In this document: in pieces, positions 1 to 5,553 of the stretch | Layout: each line of letters begins with the position of its first letter | Position numbering within the stretch: the first letter of the stretch is position 1 | From: a bacterium | GTDB lineage: Bacteria > Vulcanimicrobiota > Xenobia > Xenobiales > Xenobiaceae | DNA length: 7,006 nt | Reading direction: 5' to 3' | NCBI GenBank assembly: GCA_017444045.1 | Contig: JAFSXO010000280.1 | Location: 1-7,006, forward strand | Notes under the pieces: model-generated | What the model was told of the DNA's origin: nothing | Databases searched by the model: none | The model's input: only the letters and a program-made list of their open reading frames with translations | Made by a program: the position numbers and the translations under genes

Positions 1-2005
1 CTTTTCCCTCTTCCTCGTCCTCGCCGTCGGCCTTGGGAGGCATAGTGTATTTTAGCATAGTTTTAAAGCAGTCAGACTGAGCCTGTACCAAAGGCATAAG
101 CTCATTTATGTCCTTTACTTCAAACCAGCTCTTGTCAACCTCTAAGCGGCTGTAATGCCAGACCTCGCGATCCTGGCAGCGGGTAAAGGCGCAGAATGAG
201 CCGCACGGCGTCGAAGTCTGGACGTCCTTGGGCCAGGAGGTTATTTTGGCTTCCTTGGGCAGCTCGGCGTGAACGCGGATCTCGTCGATGAAGGGATGCT
301 CCAGGTCGATGGGCTTGGTGCGCTTTTTCTGGGTGGTCAGCAGAGAAATCAGGCGGTCGCCGCCAAAGATCGAGAGCGGCATGGAGAATTTGCGGTCGGG
401 GGTACTGCTGGTTAATCCCGCGGAAATTACCGTGGAGTTGAGCGAGAACGGAGAGTCGGGCTCGGTGTTTTCGGGGAAATAATAGGAATACGGTACGGTG
501 GGTACGGCAAACTCCTTGTTGATCTCCTGGGACAGGTAGGTGAGCAGCGTCTCTTTTTCGTTGGAGGGCAGATCGGACGTCTTTATCATCGCCGAACGCC
601 AAGTTTTGGCCGTCTCTCCCTGAAGGGTTAAATTCAGGGCTATGTCGGCGTTGCGCTCTTCGACCATGATATCGAGGCGTATGTCGCGGATGTATCGGTT
701 CGCCTGTGAGCTGGGCAGCCGCACTATGCCGGCCTGCTGGTCGCCGCTGGCTAAGTACACCGCGTCTTTGTTCTGATAAGACGGGGGAGTGCACTCCAGA
801 AGTACCGCTCCTTCGCCGGGGTTGATCCACCAGTCCTGCCCGTCGTCTCCCACAATGCGCAGCATGATGTGCTCGACCTTTTCTAGGGCGGGGGTGCGCT
901 CGGCTAAGTGGCCGTCGCTGGTAAATCTGGTTGCCAGCACGGGATAGGCATCTACTCCGTAGCGTTTCAGGATGGCGCAGAGCAGCATAGAAACGTCATT
1001 GGTGCCCAGAGACTTGCATTCGAACAGCTGATCTGGCGTGTAAAACTTGTAGGTGGCGTTTACCGAGGGATCGATGTGGTAACGCGCGGAGAACCAGTCC
1101 AGGATATCCTGAATGCGCTGGCGTTTAGGCTTGGAATTTGATGATATTGAGGTGAGCTTTAAGCCGAATTTATCGGTGTTCGCTAAGGCCCTGTCCCATT
1201 CCGCTCCGTACCAGGTGGCAAACTCTTCCCAGGAGGAGCAGTTGCTGACCTCGACGGATTTTAGGTAGTTGATGATCGGCGGCATCGAAGGCTCGGAAAC
1301 CAGGGGAGTGCTGTCGCTGCTGCGCCAAACATAGGTATCGACCTCTTCGGTTTGGCTCTTTTGGGGGCCGTCGATACCGCTAGGGCTGACGTACGATGAG
1401 AACTTCCTTCCCCGGGGCACGTTTAGGGTAAAGGTGGAGTCGAGGATGGGATCCAGATTCTGCATGAAGGAGCCCTGCCACCAATACTTGCAGGCTCCGC
1501 TTTTGCGCGTTGTGGCGATCTCGTACTCGATGATGCCAGACGTTACGCAGTGGGGAAATTCTATGGATACTATCTTGCGCGATTCGTAAGGGGCTTCGTC
1601 GATGGTGGCGACCGTGGTTATGGATTCCTTGGGAACCTTGATTACCTTGCCTTCGGGCGTGATCGTCTGGGCGCTTACGACCGTAACCTCTTCGTAGCGG
1701 GTGTCGACGGGGCGCATAATGGTGCTGTAGGCGCTTACTCCCTCGTTGTTGAGCATTTTGATTACATCGTGCTCAAAGAAGCGGGTGCTTCCGTCGGGGG
1801 CAACGCTGTAGGTTAGATCGTCCTGGAGATACAGTGCGCTGGCTAAAGGATATTCTTCCAAACCCGGGGCATTAGCAAAGCGCTTGTCTATGCTGTCGCT
1901 GCCATCTTCCGCGATAGCGGGCTGCAGATATACGAAACCAGCGCAGACGATGGTGGCAAAGGATAATACGAATTTTTTTGAGTGCAGGCTGCGCATAAAA
2001 AACAT
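1..2005 (-). CDS. Exported DUF3857 / transglutaminase-like protein, probably catalytically inactive; 3' end outside window
   Basis: The frame is open without a stop from an ATG at 2005 to the left edge, giving 668 residues and no C-terminus. The start is chosen because GAGGA (2014-2018) lies 8 nt upstream; a second in-frame ATG at 1996 is too far from it. Residues 1-32 are a signal peptide (KK, hydrophobic core, cleavage after AIA), so the mature protein should be periplasmic or surface exposed. Residues about 50-210 read as a DUF3857 domain (TYSV..DGS, later SGIIEYEI). Residues about 290-400 read as a transglutaminase-like fold (LLCAILKRYGVDAYPVL; VEHIMLRIV; DWWINPGEG), followed by a DUF3858-like tail. 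In active relatives the pattern is Cys-Lys-Asp, His, Asp. Here the matching positions are T335-N-D, H379 and N395, so catalysis is doubtful. The tail has clustered cysteines C601, C605 and C610. The family has no single known function; a structural, binding or envelope role is inferred. The domain assignment is fairly sure. Confidence 0.5.
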   Translation of the reverse strand, partial: MFFMRSLHSKKFVLSFATIVCAGFVYLQPAIAEDGSDSIDKRFANAPGLEEYPLASALYLQDDLTYSVAPDGSTRFFEHDVIKMLNNEGVSAYSTIMRPVDTRYEEVTVVSAQTITPEGKVIKVPKESITTVATIDEAPYESRKIVSIEFPHCVTSGIIEYEIATTRKSGACKYWWQGSFMQNLDPILDSTFTLNVPRGRKFSSYVSPSGIDGPQKSQTEEVDTYVWRSSDSTPLVSEPSMPPIINYLKSVEVSNCSSWEEFATWYGAEWDRALANTDKFGLKLTSISSNSKPKRQRIQDILDWFSARYHIDPSVNATYKFYTPDQLFECKSLGTNDVSMLLCAILKRYGVDAYPVLATRFTSDGHLAERTPALEKVEHIMLRIVGDDGQDWWINPGEGAVLLECTPPSYQNKDAVYLASGDQQAGIVRLPSSQANRYIRDIRLDIMVEERNADIALNLTLQGETAKTWRSAMIKTSDLPSNEKETLLTYLSQEINKEFAVPTVPYSYYFPENTEPDSPFSLNSTVISAGLTSSTPDRKFSMPLSIFGGDRLISLLTTQKKRTKPIDLEHPFIDEIRVHAELPKEAKITSWPKDVQTSTPCGSFCAFTRCQDREVWHYSRLEVDKSWFEVKDINELMPLVQAQSDCFKTMLKYTMPPKADGEDEEEGK

Positions 2006-2013
2006 ATACGGAT

Positions 2014-2018
2014 TCCTC
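2014..2018 (-). promoter_or_regulatory. Ribosome binding site deciding the start of the DUF3857 gene
   Basis: The minus strand reads GAGGA here, 8 nt before the ATG at 2005. This spacing favours 2005 over the in-frame ATG at 1996, which would be 17 nt away. Confidence 0.5.
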
Positions 2019-2073
2019 GAAGCAATATCGTTTAGTTGGCGTTGTCTAAGAAGGCGCTGATAAATACCATCGC

Positions 2074-2079
2074 ATAATA
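2074..2079 (-). promoter_or_regulatory. Possible extended -10 element for the DUF3857 gene
   Basis: The minus strand reads TATTAT preceded by TGGA, resembling an extended -10 box, and would give a leader of roughly 60 nt. No convincing -35 box is found 16-18 nt upstream, so this is only a candidate. Confidence 0.5.
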
Positions 2080-2100
2080 TCCAGCGCAGTAAATTTAGCG

Positions 2101-2163
2101 TTACGCGATTAGGCCAATTGTGGCGAGGCAAAATATGCACAATAAAACTAAAGCTAATGCCAT
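2101..2163 (-). other. Twenty-codon hydrophobic open frame inside the spacer (doubtful gene)
   Basis: An ATG at 2163 opens a frame ending in TAA at 2101. The peptide starts MALALVLLCIF and is hydrophobic along its whole length, like small membrane peptides or type I toxins. There is no recognisable Shine-Dalgarno sequence, and the start codon lies in the 3' arm of the hairpin at 2158-2177. It is recorded because the composition is striking, but it may be chance. Confidence 0.5.
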
Positions 2164-2177
2164 TGCGGAGAATGGCA
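2158..2177 (-). terminator. Weak hairpin with a broken T-rich tail, possible terminator of the small membrane protein gene
   Basis: Perfect 7-bp stem TGCCATT / AATGGCA (2158-2164 with 2171-2177) and a 6-nt loop. On the minus strand it is followed by TTAGCTTTAGTTTTATTG, which is T-rich but interrupted. With the stronger inverted repeat at 2184-2209 just before it, it could end transcription from the gene at 2289-2516. This is weaker than a classical intrinsic terminator. Confidence 0.5.
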
Positions 2178-2183
2178 GGCAAA

Positions 2184-2209
2184 CGATATGCCGCGCTGGC
2201 GGCATATCG
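2184..2209. repeat. Perfect 11-bp inverted repeat with 4-nt loop
   Basis: CGATATGCCGC at 2184-2194 is matched exactly by its reverse complement at 2199-2209, with GCTG as loop. On the minus strand it lies about 80 nt behind the stop of the small membrane protein gene. It lacks a clean U-tract (TTTGCC follows), so it may be an mRNA 3'-end stabiliser, part of a terminator, or a protein-binding site upstream of the DUF3857 gene. Confidence 0.5.
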
Positions 2210-2229
2210 CTGTGATTAGCTTTGCCCTT

Positions 2230-2256
2230 CGCGGCCGATGAGAGTGTGAGGCCGCG
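2230..2256. repeat. GC-rich 7-bp inverted repeat
   Basis: CGCGGCC (2230-2236) pairs with GGCCGCG (2250-2256) across a 13-nt loop, about 33 nt downstream of the stop of the small membrane protein gene. No T-run follows on either strand. The 283-bp spacer 2006-2288 otherwise holds only the hairpins, candidate promoter and doubtful peptide listed separately. Confidence 0.5.
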
Positions 2257-2288
2257 CCGCCTCGCAGGGGGGTGCTAGCTAAATCAGG

Positions 2289-2516
2289 TTATTTATGCTT
2301 TTTGGCCTTTGCTTCAGCTTCTCCCGTAGTGGCGGCTACGATATCGTCCTGTGTGGCTCCCTGTTTGTTGGCCATGACGGTCATGAGGAGGGAAATTTTC
2401 TCAATGCCCTCTTCAATGCCGGCCATTCTGTTGATCATCTGCAAGCAGGCTACTAGAAACGCTACTGTGAAAAAACAGATAACTACAACTAATCCAATTG
2501 CTACACCACCGCTCAT
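2289..2516 (-). CDS. Small single-pass membrane protein, unknown function
   Basis: A 75-residue protein. The start at 2516 is well supported: the minus strand has GGAGG about 8 nt before the ATG. Residues about 4-26 (GVAIGLVVVICFFTVAFLVA) form one strongly hydrophobic helix. Residues 27-50 look amphipathic (MINRMAGIEEGIEKISLLMTVMAN), and the C-terminus is polar, Ala/Glu/Lys-rich and ends KAKKHK. There is no positively charged N-terminus, so a signal-anchor with the tail in the cytoplasm is plausible by the positive-inside rule. I do not recognise the family. It lies between the terminator of the dipeptidase gene and the DUF3857 gene, 283 bp from the latter, and probably has its own promoter near the palindrome at 2558-2573. 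A complementary-strand frame covers the same bases but has no ribosome site and is taken as a shadow. Confidence 0.5.
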   Translation of the reverse strand: MSGGVAIGLVVVICFFTVAFLVACLQMINRMAGIEEGIEKISLLMTVMANKQGATQDDIVAATTGEAEAKAKKHK

Positions 2517-2557
2517 TTAGGCGACCTCCATAGAACTAAGATAAATAATCCTCTAAA

Positions 2558-2573
2558 TTTCGATATATCGAAA
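2558..2573. promoter_or_regulatory. Perfect 16-bp palindrome upstream of the small membrane protein gene (possible operator)
   Basis: TTTCGATATATCGAAA reads the same on both strands and lies 42-57 nt before the ATG at 2516, in an AT-rich stretch where a promoter is expected. Such symmetry is typical of a site for a dimeric regulator. No regulator gene is in the window, and an AT-rich palindrome could also be chance. Confidence 0.5.
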
Positions 2574-2589
2574 AAAATCCTTTTTATAT

Positions 2590-2622
2590 AAAAACAGCGC
2601 TCTGATGTATCTCAGAGCGCTG
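2590..2622 (-). terminator. Strong intrinsic terminator of the D-Ala-D-Ala dipeptidase gene
   Basis: Perfect 11-bp stem: CAGCGCTCTGA (2595-2605) with TCAGAGCGCTG (2612-2622), loop TGTATC. On the minus strand the stem is followed directly by TTTTT and further AT-rich sequence. It begins 33 nt after the TAG at 2656, so it should end the dipeptidase transcript and separate it from the small membrane protein gene. Confidence 0.5.
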
Positions 2623-2655
2623 CGGCATTAATTCCTGTTGTCAGCGAAGATCAAG

Positions 2656-3471
2656 CTATTTCGATGCGTCTGGTGCGGCGCAGGTTGCAGGCTTCAGGGA
2701 ATCGCTGTTAATCGGGAAGGTAAAATAGGTGTCGGGGTAGGGCTCATTTTCCAGGGTGAAATGCCACCATTCCTCGGCCAGCGGCTTGAAGCCGTGCTTC
2801 AGCATAACCCGGCGCAGGAGCATGCGGTTGGCGTACTGCTCGTCCGTAATCTTCATGTAGTCGGGGTGGCTCAGCTCGCCGAAATAGTCAAAGGTGCCGC
2901 CCATGTCCACCTCTTTTTCCGTGTTCATATCGAACAGGGTTAGGTCCACCGTGCTGCCGCGGCTGTGGCCGGAGTGCTCGGCGATATAGCCCTGGGGGAA
3001 GAGGACGTTTTTGTCCAGCTCGGGATAGAAGTATTTTTTCATGCGGGTATCGCCGGCGTCCAGCGCCCAGTTCATGAAATGGGTGACGGCCTTTTGCGGG
3101 CGGTAGGCGTCGTATATCTTCAGCCGGTATCCCTTGGAGACCAGCTCGTCGCTGGCTTCCCTGAGAGCGGCGGCGGCTTCCTTGGTCAGCATGGCCAGGG
3201 GCTCTTCGTAGCCGTTTATGCGGTCGCCGACGAAGTTATAGGTCGAATAGTAGCGGATCTCCAGAATGGCATCGGGAACCGCCTCGCTCAGCAGCACAAA
3301 GTCGGAGGAGTCGCCAGACAGCTTAACGCCGTCCTGGCTGAGCGTAACCGCGGCTGGTTTGGCCAGGGCCGGGAGCTCGATTGTGGGAAGGCCGGCCCAG
3401 GCGCAGCTGGCGCCGCTGAGTATTGCGCCAAGCGTTAGTATGCTGGCAAATAGCTTCTGTTTTTTGTTCAT
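2656..3471 (-). CDS. Exported VanX/DdpX-like D-alanyl-D-alanine dipeptidase (peptidase family M15D)
   Basis: A 271-residue zinc dipeptidase that by family should hydrolyse D-Ala-D-Ala. The start is the ATG at 3471: the minus strand has AGGGAG about 7 nt upstream and it gives a clean signal peptide (MNKKQ, hydrophobic core, cleavage after AWA at 24-26). The frame runs 24 codons further upstream, but only to a TTG and without export logic. VanX hallmarks are present: YRP with R124, SGHSRGSTVD with zinc ligands H169 and D176, and EWWH with catalytic E234 and ligand H237. Length is a little above cytoplasmic VanX because of the leader. VanX and E. coli DdpX act in the cytoplasm; this copy is predicted to be exported, so its substrate may be periplasmic D-Ala-D-Ala or peptide ends released during wall turnover (inference). 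It is followed by a strong terminator. Neighbouring van resistance genes (vanH, vanA) are absent from the window. Confidence 0.5.
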   Translation of the reverse strand: MNKKQKLFASILTLGAILSGASCAWAGLPTIELPALAKPAAVTLSQDGVKLSGDSSDFVLLSEAVPDAILEIRYYSTYNFVGDRINGYEEPLAMLTKEAAAALREASDELVSKGYRLKIYDAYRPQKAVTHFMNWALDAGDTRMKKYFYPELDKNVLFPQGYIAEHSGHSRGSTVDLTLFDMNTEKEVDMGGTFDYFGELSHPDYMKITDEQYANRMLLRRVMLKHGFKPLAEEWWHFTLENEPYPDTYFTFPINSDSLKPATCAAPDASK

Positions 3472-3577
3472 GTTCAGCTCCCTAAATATCGTTTCAATTG
3501 CTGTGCAGACGCTTTTGCGCTTCCCCAGCCTGAGCGCCGGCAATGCTTAGCCTAGCTCAGATTTGCTTGGCGAGGGC

Positions 3578-3652
3578 CTGCCTGCAACAGGACTGTCTGC
3601 AGCAGAACTGCCTGGCGCGTAACTGTCTGGCTGGCGGAACTGGCTATGCTGG
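3578..3652. repeat. Degenerate 15-bp tandem repeat behind the flavoprotein gene
   Basis: Units start at 3578, 3593, 3608, 3623 and 3640, each beginning CTGCCTG, CTGTCTG or CTGGCT. The first three are 15 bp, the fourth is 17 bp and the last is partial. The array begins 7 nt after the flavoprotein stop codon and occupies much of the 187-bp spacer before the dipeptidase gene. On the minus strand, in the +1 frame relative to the flavoprotein, it stays open to a TAA at 3547-3549 and would encode Pro/Ala/Ser/Asp-rich five-residue units. No start for such a protein is seen. Confidence 0.5.
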
Positions 3653-3658
3653 GCGGGG

Positions 3659-4276
3659 CTAGCGGATAAAGTGCGTGGGCTGCCAGGTTTCCTTTTCAGG
3701 AAGTCCGTATTTTTCCTTACCCAGGGCGATGCTTTTCATCAGGAAGGTCATATTTCTGGCCAGGGTGCGCATGGTCTGCAGACCTTCGGCGTCCTTTTCG
3801 GCTTCGCCGGGCTCCCGGCCGTGCACGCTGTTCCAGTACTGGCTGGAGGCAACGGGCATACCGCAGATAGTGAAGTATTTGTTCAGCTCATCGAAGGTGG
3901 CCGAGCAGCCTCCGCGCCTGGCGATGACTACGCTGGCTCCGACCTTCATAGTCTTGTCGAATGGAGTGCTGAAGAAGAGTCTGTCTAAGCAGGCGATCAG
4001 GGTGGCGTTGGCCGAGGCGTAATAAACGGGGGAGGCGACCACTAAGCCGTCGGCTTCGGCGAACGTGGGGGCTAATTCGTTAACGATGTCGTTAAAGACG
4101 CACTGTCCCTTGGTGTGGCAGGTACCGCAGGCGATGCAGCCGCGGATGTCTTTATTGCCGATGTGCACGGTTTCGGTCTGGATGCCTTCTGCTTCGAAGA
4201 CCTTTTCCATTTCTTTCAGGGATAGCGCGGTGTTGCCGTTGGTTTTGGGGCTGCCGTTGATGATCAGAACTTTCAT
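3659..4276 (-). CDS. Flavodoxin-fold NAD(P)H-dependent reductase of the iron-sulfur flavoprotein type
   Basis: A 205-residue cytoplasmic protein with no signal peptide. The N-terminus MKVLIINGSPKTNGNT is the FMN-phosphate loop of the NADPH-dependent FMN reductase / flavodoxin-like superfamily, and SPVYYASANA (82-91) is the second flavin-contacting loop. C47, C50, C53 and C59 form CX2CX2CX5C, matching the compact CX2CX2CX4-7C motif that binds a 4Fe-4S cluster in iron-sulfur flavoproteins, so an electron-transfer or reductase role under anaerobic conditions is likely. The physiological substrate cannot be told from sequence. The start at 4276 has GGAG about 7 nt upstream. It is a stand-alone unit: 219 bp from the L,D-transpeptidase gene and 187 bp from the dipeptidase gene, flanked by a 22-bp repeat array before it and a 15-bp array after it. 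The 22-bp array may control it. Confidence 0.5.
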   Translation of the reverse strand: MKVLIINGSPKTNGNTALSLKEMEKVFEAEGIQTETVHIGNKDIRGCIACGTCHTKGQCVFNDIVNELAPTFAEADGLVVASPVYYASANATLIACLDRLFFSTPFDKTMKVGASVVIARRGGCSATFDELNKYFTICGMPVASSQYWNSVHGREPGEAEKDAEGLQTMRTLARNMTFLMKSIALGKEKYGLPEKETWQPTHFIR

Positions 4277-4320
4277 GTTATGTCTCCCGTATGCTGATTG
4301 CCAGCGTTTTTTCTAGCGCT

Positions 4321-4396
4321 CTGTGAACAGTTTCCTGTTGCGCTGTGAACAGTTTCCTGTCGTGCTGTAAATAGTTTCCTGTCGTGCCGTGAACAG
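4321..4396. repeat. 22-bp direct repeat array upstream of the flavoprotein gene (possible operator array)
   Basis: Three full units start at 4321, 4343 and 4365, and a partial fourth at 4387. The unit begins CTGTGAACAGTTTCCTGT and ends CGTG. Units 1 and 3 differ from unit 2 at two positions each. Each unit contains CTGT-N2-ACAG and ACAG-N4-CTGT, so short dyads repeat along the array. The array lies about 45-120 nt before the flavoprotein ATG. A 22-bp period is close to two helical turns, which would place bound proteins on one face of the DNA. There are no spacers as in CRISPR. Confidence 0.5.
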
Positions 4397-4426
4397 CTCA
4401 CAGCAGATATAAGGTTATGATGTCAG

Positions 4427-4450
4427 AGCTTAACTAAATAGCATTAAGCT
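4427..4450. repeat. 7-bp inverted repeat behind the L,D-transpeptidase gene
   Basis: AGCTTAA (4427-4433) pairs with TTAAGCT (4444-4450) around a 10-nt loop. It is downstream of the L,D-transpeptidase stop on the minus strand, but no T-run follows, so it is not a convincing terminator. No better terminator for that gene is visible in 4277-4495. Confidence 0.5.
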
Positions 4451-4495
4451 GCGGTTCCGCTGTGTCTCTGAGCCAGGGGCTGATGAGCTTAATTA

Positions 4496-5392
4496 TTAAA
4501 AGCTCCCGCCCAGATTGTCCAGGGTATTAATTATTATTTTGCAGTTCGGAGAAACCTGTTGCATTACCAGGCGCATTTTGTCGTAGGGTATTGCTACGCA
4601 TCCGCCGGTGAAGGGCTTTCTGTCGCCAAAGCAGTGCAGGAAAATGGCCGAGCCTAGGCCGGGGGTGCCATCTTCGTTGTAGCTGATATTGAGGCAATAG
4701 CGATAGTGAATGGGATAGTCCATTATGCGCTCGCTGTTTTTGGTGTCCAGATCGGGATAGTCCTTGAGGCTGACCAGCTCATTGTAATGCCCGCCGGGGC
4801 GGTCGTCGCCCGACCAATAGGTGTCGGGATCGGCTTGGACGTAGGGGATAGCGCAGCCGGGGTCCTCGTCAAGGCCGAAGGCGCGGGTGAAATGGTAGCC
4901 TCCTACGGGCGTTTTTCCGTCGCCCTCTTTGGTCTTGCCCAGTCCCTGTCTGCCGATGAAGCCGGGGGTGGACATGATCATTTTCCAGATGCCGTTTGGG
5001 TCTTTCTGGTGCATGGACACCCAGGCTGTGGTCTTTTCGTGGGTAGCTACGACGATAAGCTGGTCGGTCATGGATGCTATGGGCAGATTGACGACCCATT
5101 CTGGGGAGTCCGCCGCTTCGGCTAAAAGCTGGCTGCTGCTTTCTTGGCTGGCGGCTTGTTTGGTGTCGGCGGATTCCGCGTTTTCATGGCATTGCGCACA
5201 CATGCACTTATGCTCCCATGCTAATAATTCTTCTGGGGTGTTGCTCTGGGGTTCGGCTGGAGCGCGGTTGGTTTCCTGCTGATAGACTATAGGCGGATGC
5301 GGGGTGGTACCGGAGGGAGTGCTGATGGGCTGAGCCTGGGCGTAGGGGAGCGCGGCGGCGAACAGCCATAATGCCGTAAATAAATGCTTCAT
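4496..5392 (-). CDS. Exported YkuD-type L,D-transpeptidase with CxCxxCH motif in the linker
   Basis: A 298-residue protein with a signal peptide at 1-20 (MKHLFTALWLF, cleavage after AQA), so it acts in the periplasm or on the wall. Residues 21-95 are a Pro/Gln/Ser-rich linker. The YkuD catalytic domain covers about 100-295: KEGDGKTPVGGYHF (155-168), then LHCFGDRKPFTGGCVAIP with H253 and the nucleophile C265. By family it would form or exchange L,D (3-3) crosslinks on peptidoglycan stems or attach proteins to them; the exact reaction is not readable. The linker holds C63, C65, C68 and H69 (CMCAQCH), which includes a CXXCH as used for covalent heme c, though a metal site or disulfides are as possible. 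The ATG at 5392 has only a weak ribosome site (AAGAGA about 17 nt upstream, perhaps AGATA nearer) but is fixed by the signal peptide. The 219-bp gap behind it argues against tight coupling with the flavoprotein gene. Confidence 0.5.
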   Translation of the reverse strand: MKHLFTALWLFAAALPYAQAQPISTPSGTTPHPPIVYQQETNRAPAEPQSNTPEELLAWEHKCMCAQCHENAESADTKQAASQESSSQLLAEAADSPEWVVNLPIASMTDQLIVVATHEKTTAWVSMHQKDPNGIWKMIMSTPGFIGRQGLGKTKEGDGKTPVGGYHFTRAFGLDEDPGCAIPYVQADPDTYWSGDDRPGGHYNELVSLKDYPDLDTKNSERIMDYPIHYRYCLNISYNEDGTPGLGSAIFLHCFGDRKPFTGGCVAIPYDKMRLVMQQVSPNCKIIINTLDNLGGSF

Positions 5393-5440
5393 TCTGGCGT
5401 ATCTTATCTCTTTGCTGGGTGGTTTAGCTAAGCGTTTGCG

Positions 5441-5460
5441 CCAGCGCTATCGCGCGTTGG
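5441..5460. repeat. Small GC-rich hairpin before the L,D-transpeptidase gene
   Basis: CCAGCGC and GCGCGTTGG can pair around a TATC loop with a 2-nt bulge, within the leader region of the L,D-transpeptidase gene. It is short and may be meaningless. Confidence 0.5.
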
Positions 5461-5553
5461 CTGCGTGTAGCTTTAGCCCGCCAGTCTTTTTTGGGCAATA
5501 TGGCGATGTTCCTTTTTGGGGCTGCGGAATGATATATTTAGCGCTGTACCAGC

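Noticed and set aside
135..830. Minus-strand 231-residue frame, Arg/Pro/His-rich
   Set aside because: It is an out-of-frame reading of the DUF3857 gene, which is continuous over this region; composition is typical of a shadow frame.
2272..2520. Plus-strand 82-residue frame
   Set aside because: It mirrors the small membrane protein gene, which has a much better ribosome site on the minus strand.
3393..3411. Lipoprotein signal in the dipeptidase (Cys23)
   Set aside because: The residues before the Cys are GAS, with no Leu at -3, whereas AWA at 24-26 makes a good signal peptidase I site.
2656..3471. Part of a vancomycin resistance cluster
   Set aside because: No vanH, vanA/B ligase, vanS or vanR gene is in the window, and this enzyme is exported, unlike VanX.
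3472..3543. N-terminal extension of the dipeptidase to a TTG at 3543
   Set aside because: It would bury the signal peptide behind 24 charged residues, and the AGGGAG ribosome site lies just before the ATG at 3471.
4321..4396. CRISPR array
   Set aside because: Repeats are directly abutting with no unique spacers, and no cas gene is visible.
4321..4396. LexA boxes (CTGT...ACAG)
   Set aside because: The gammaproteobacterial LexA box has 8 bases between CTGT and ACAG; here the spacings are 2 or 10, so it does not fit.
4706..5125. Plus-strand frames opposite the L,D-transpeptidase gene
   Set aside because: The minus strand has a full YkuD domain and signal peptide; the plus-strand frames show no domain or ribosome site.
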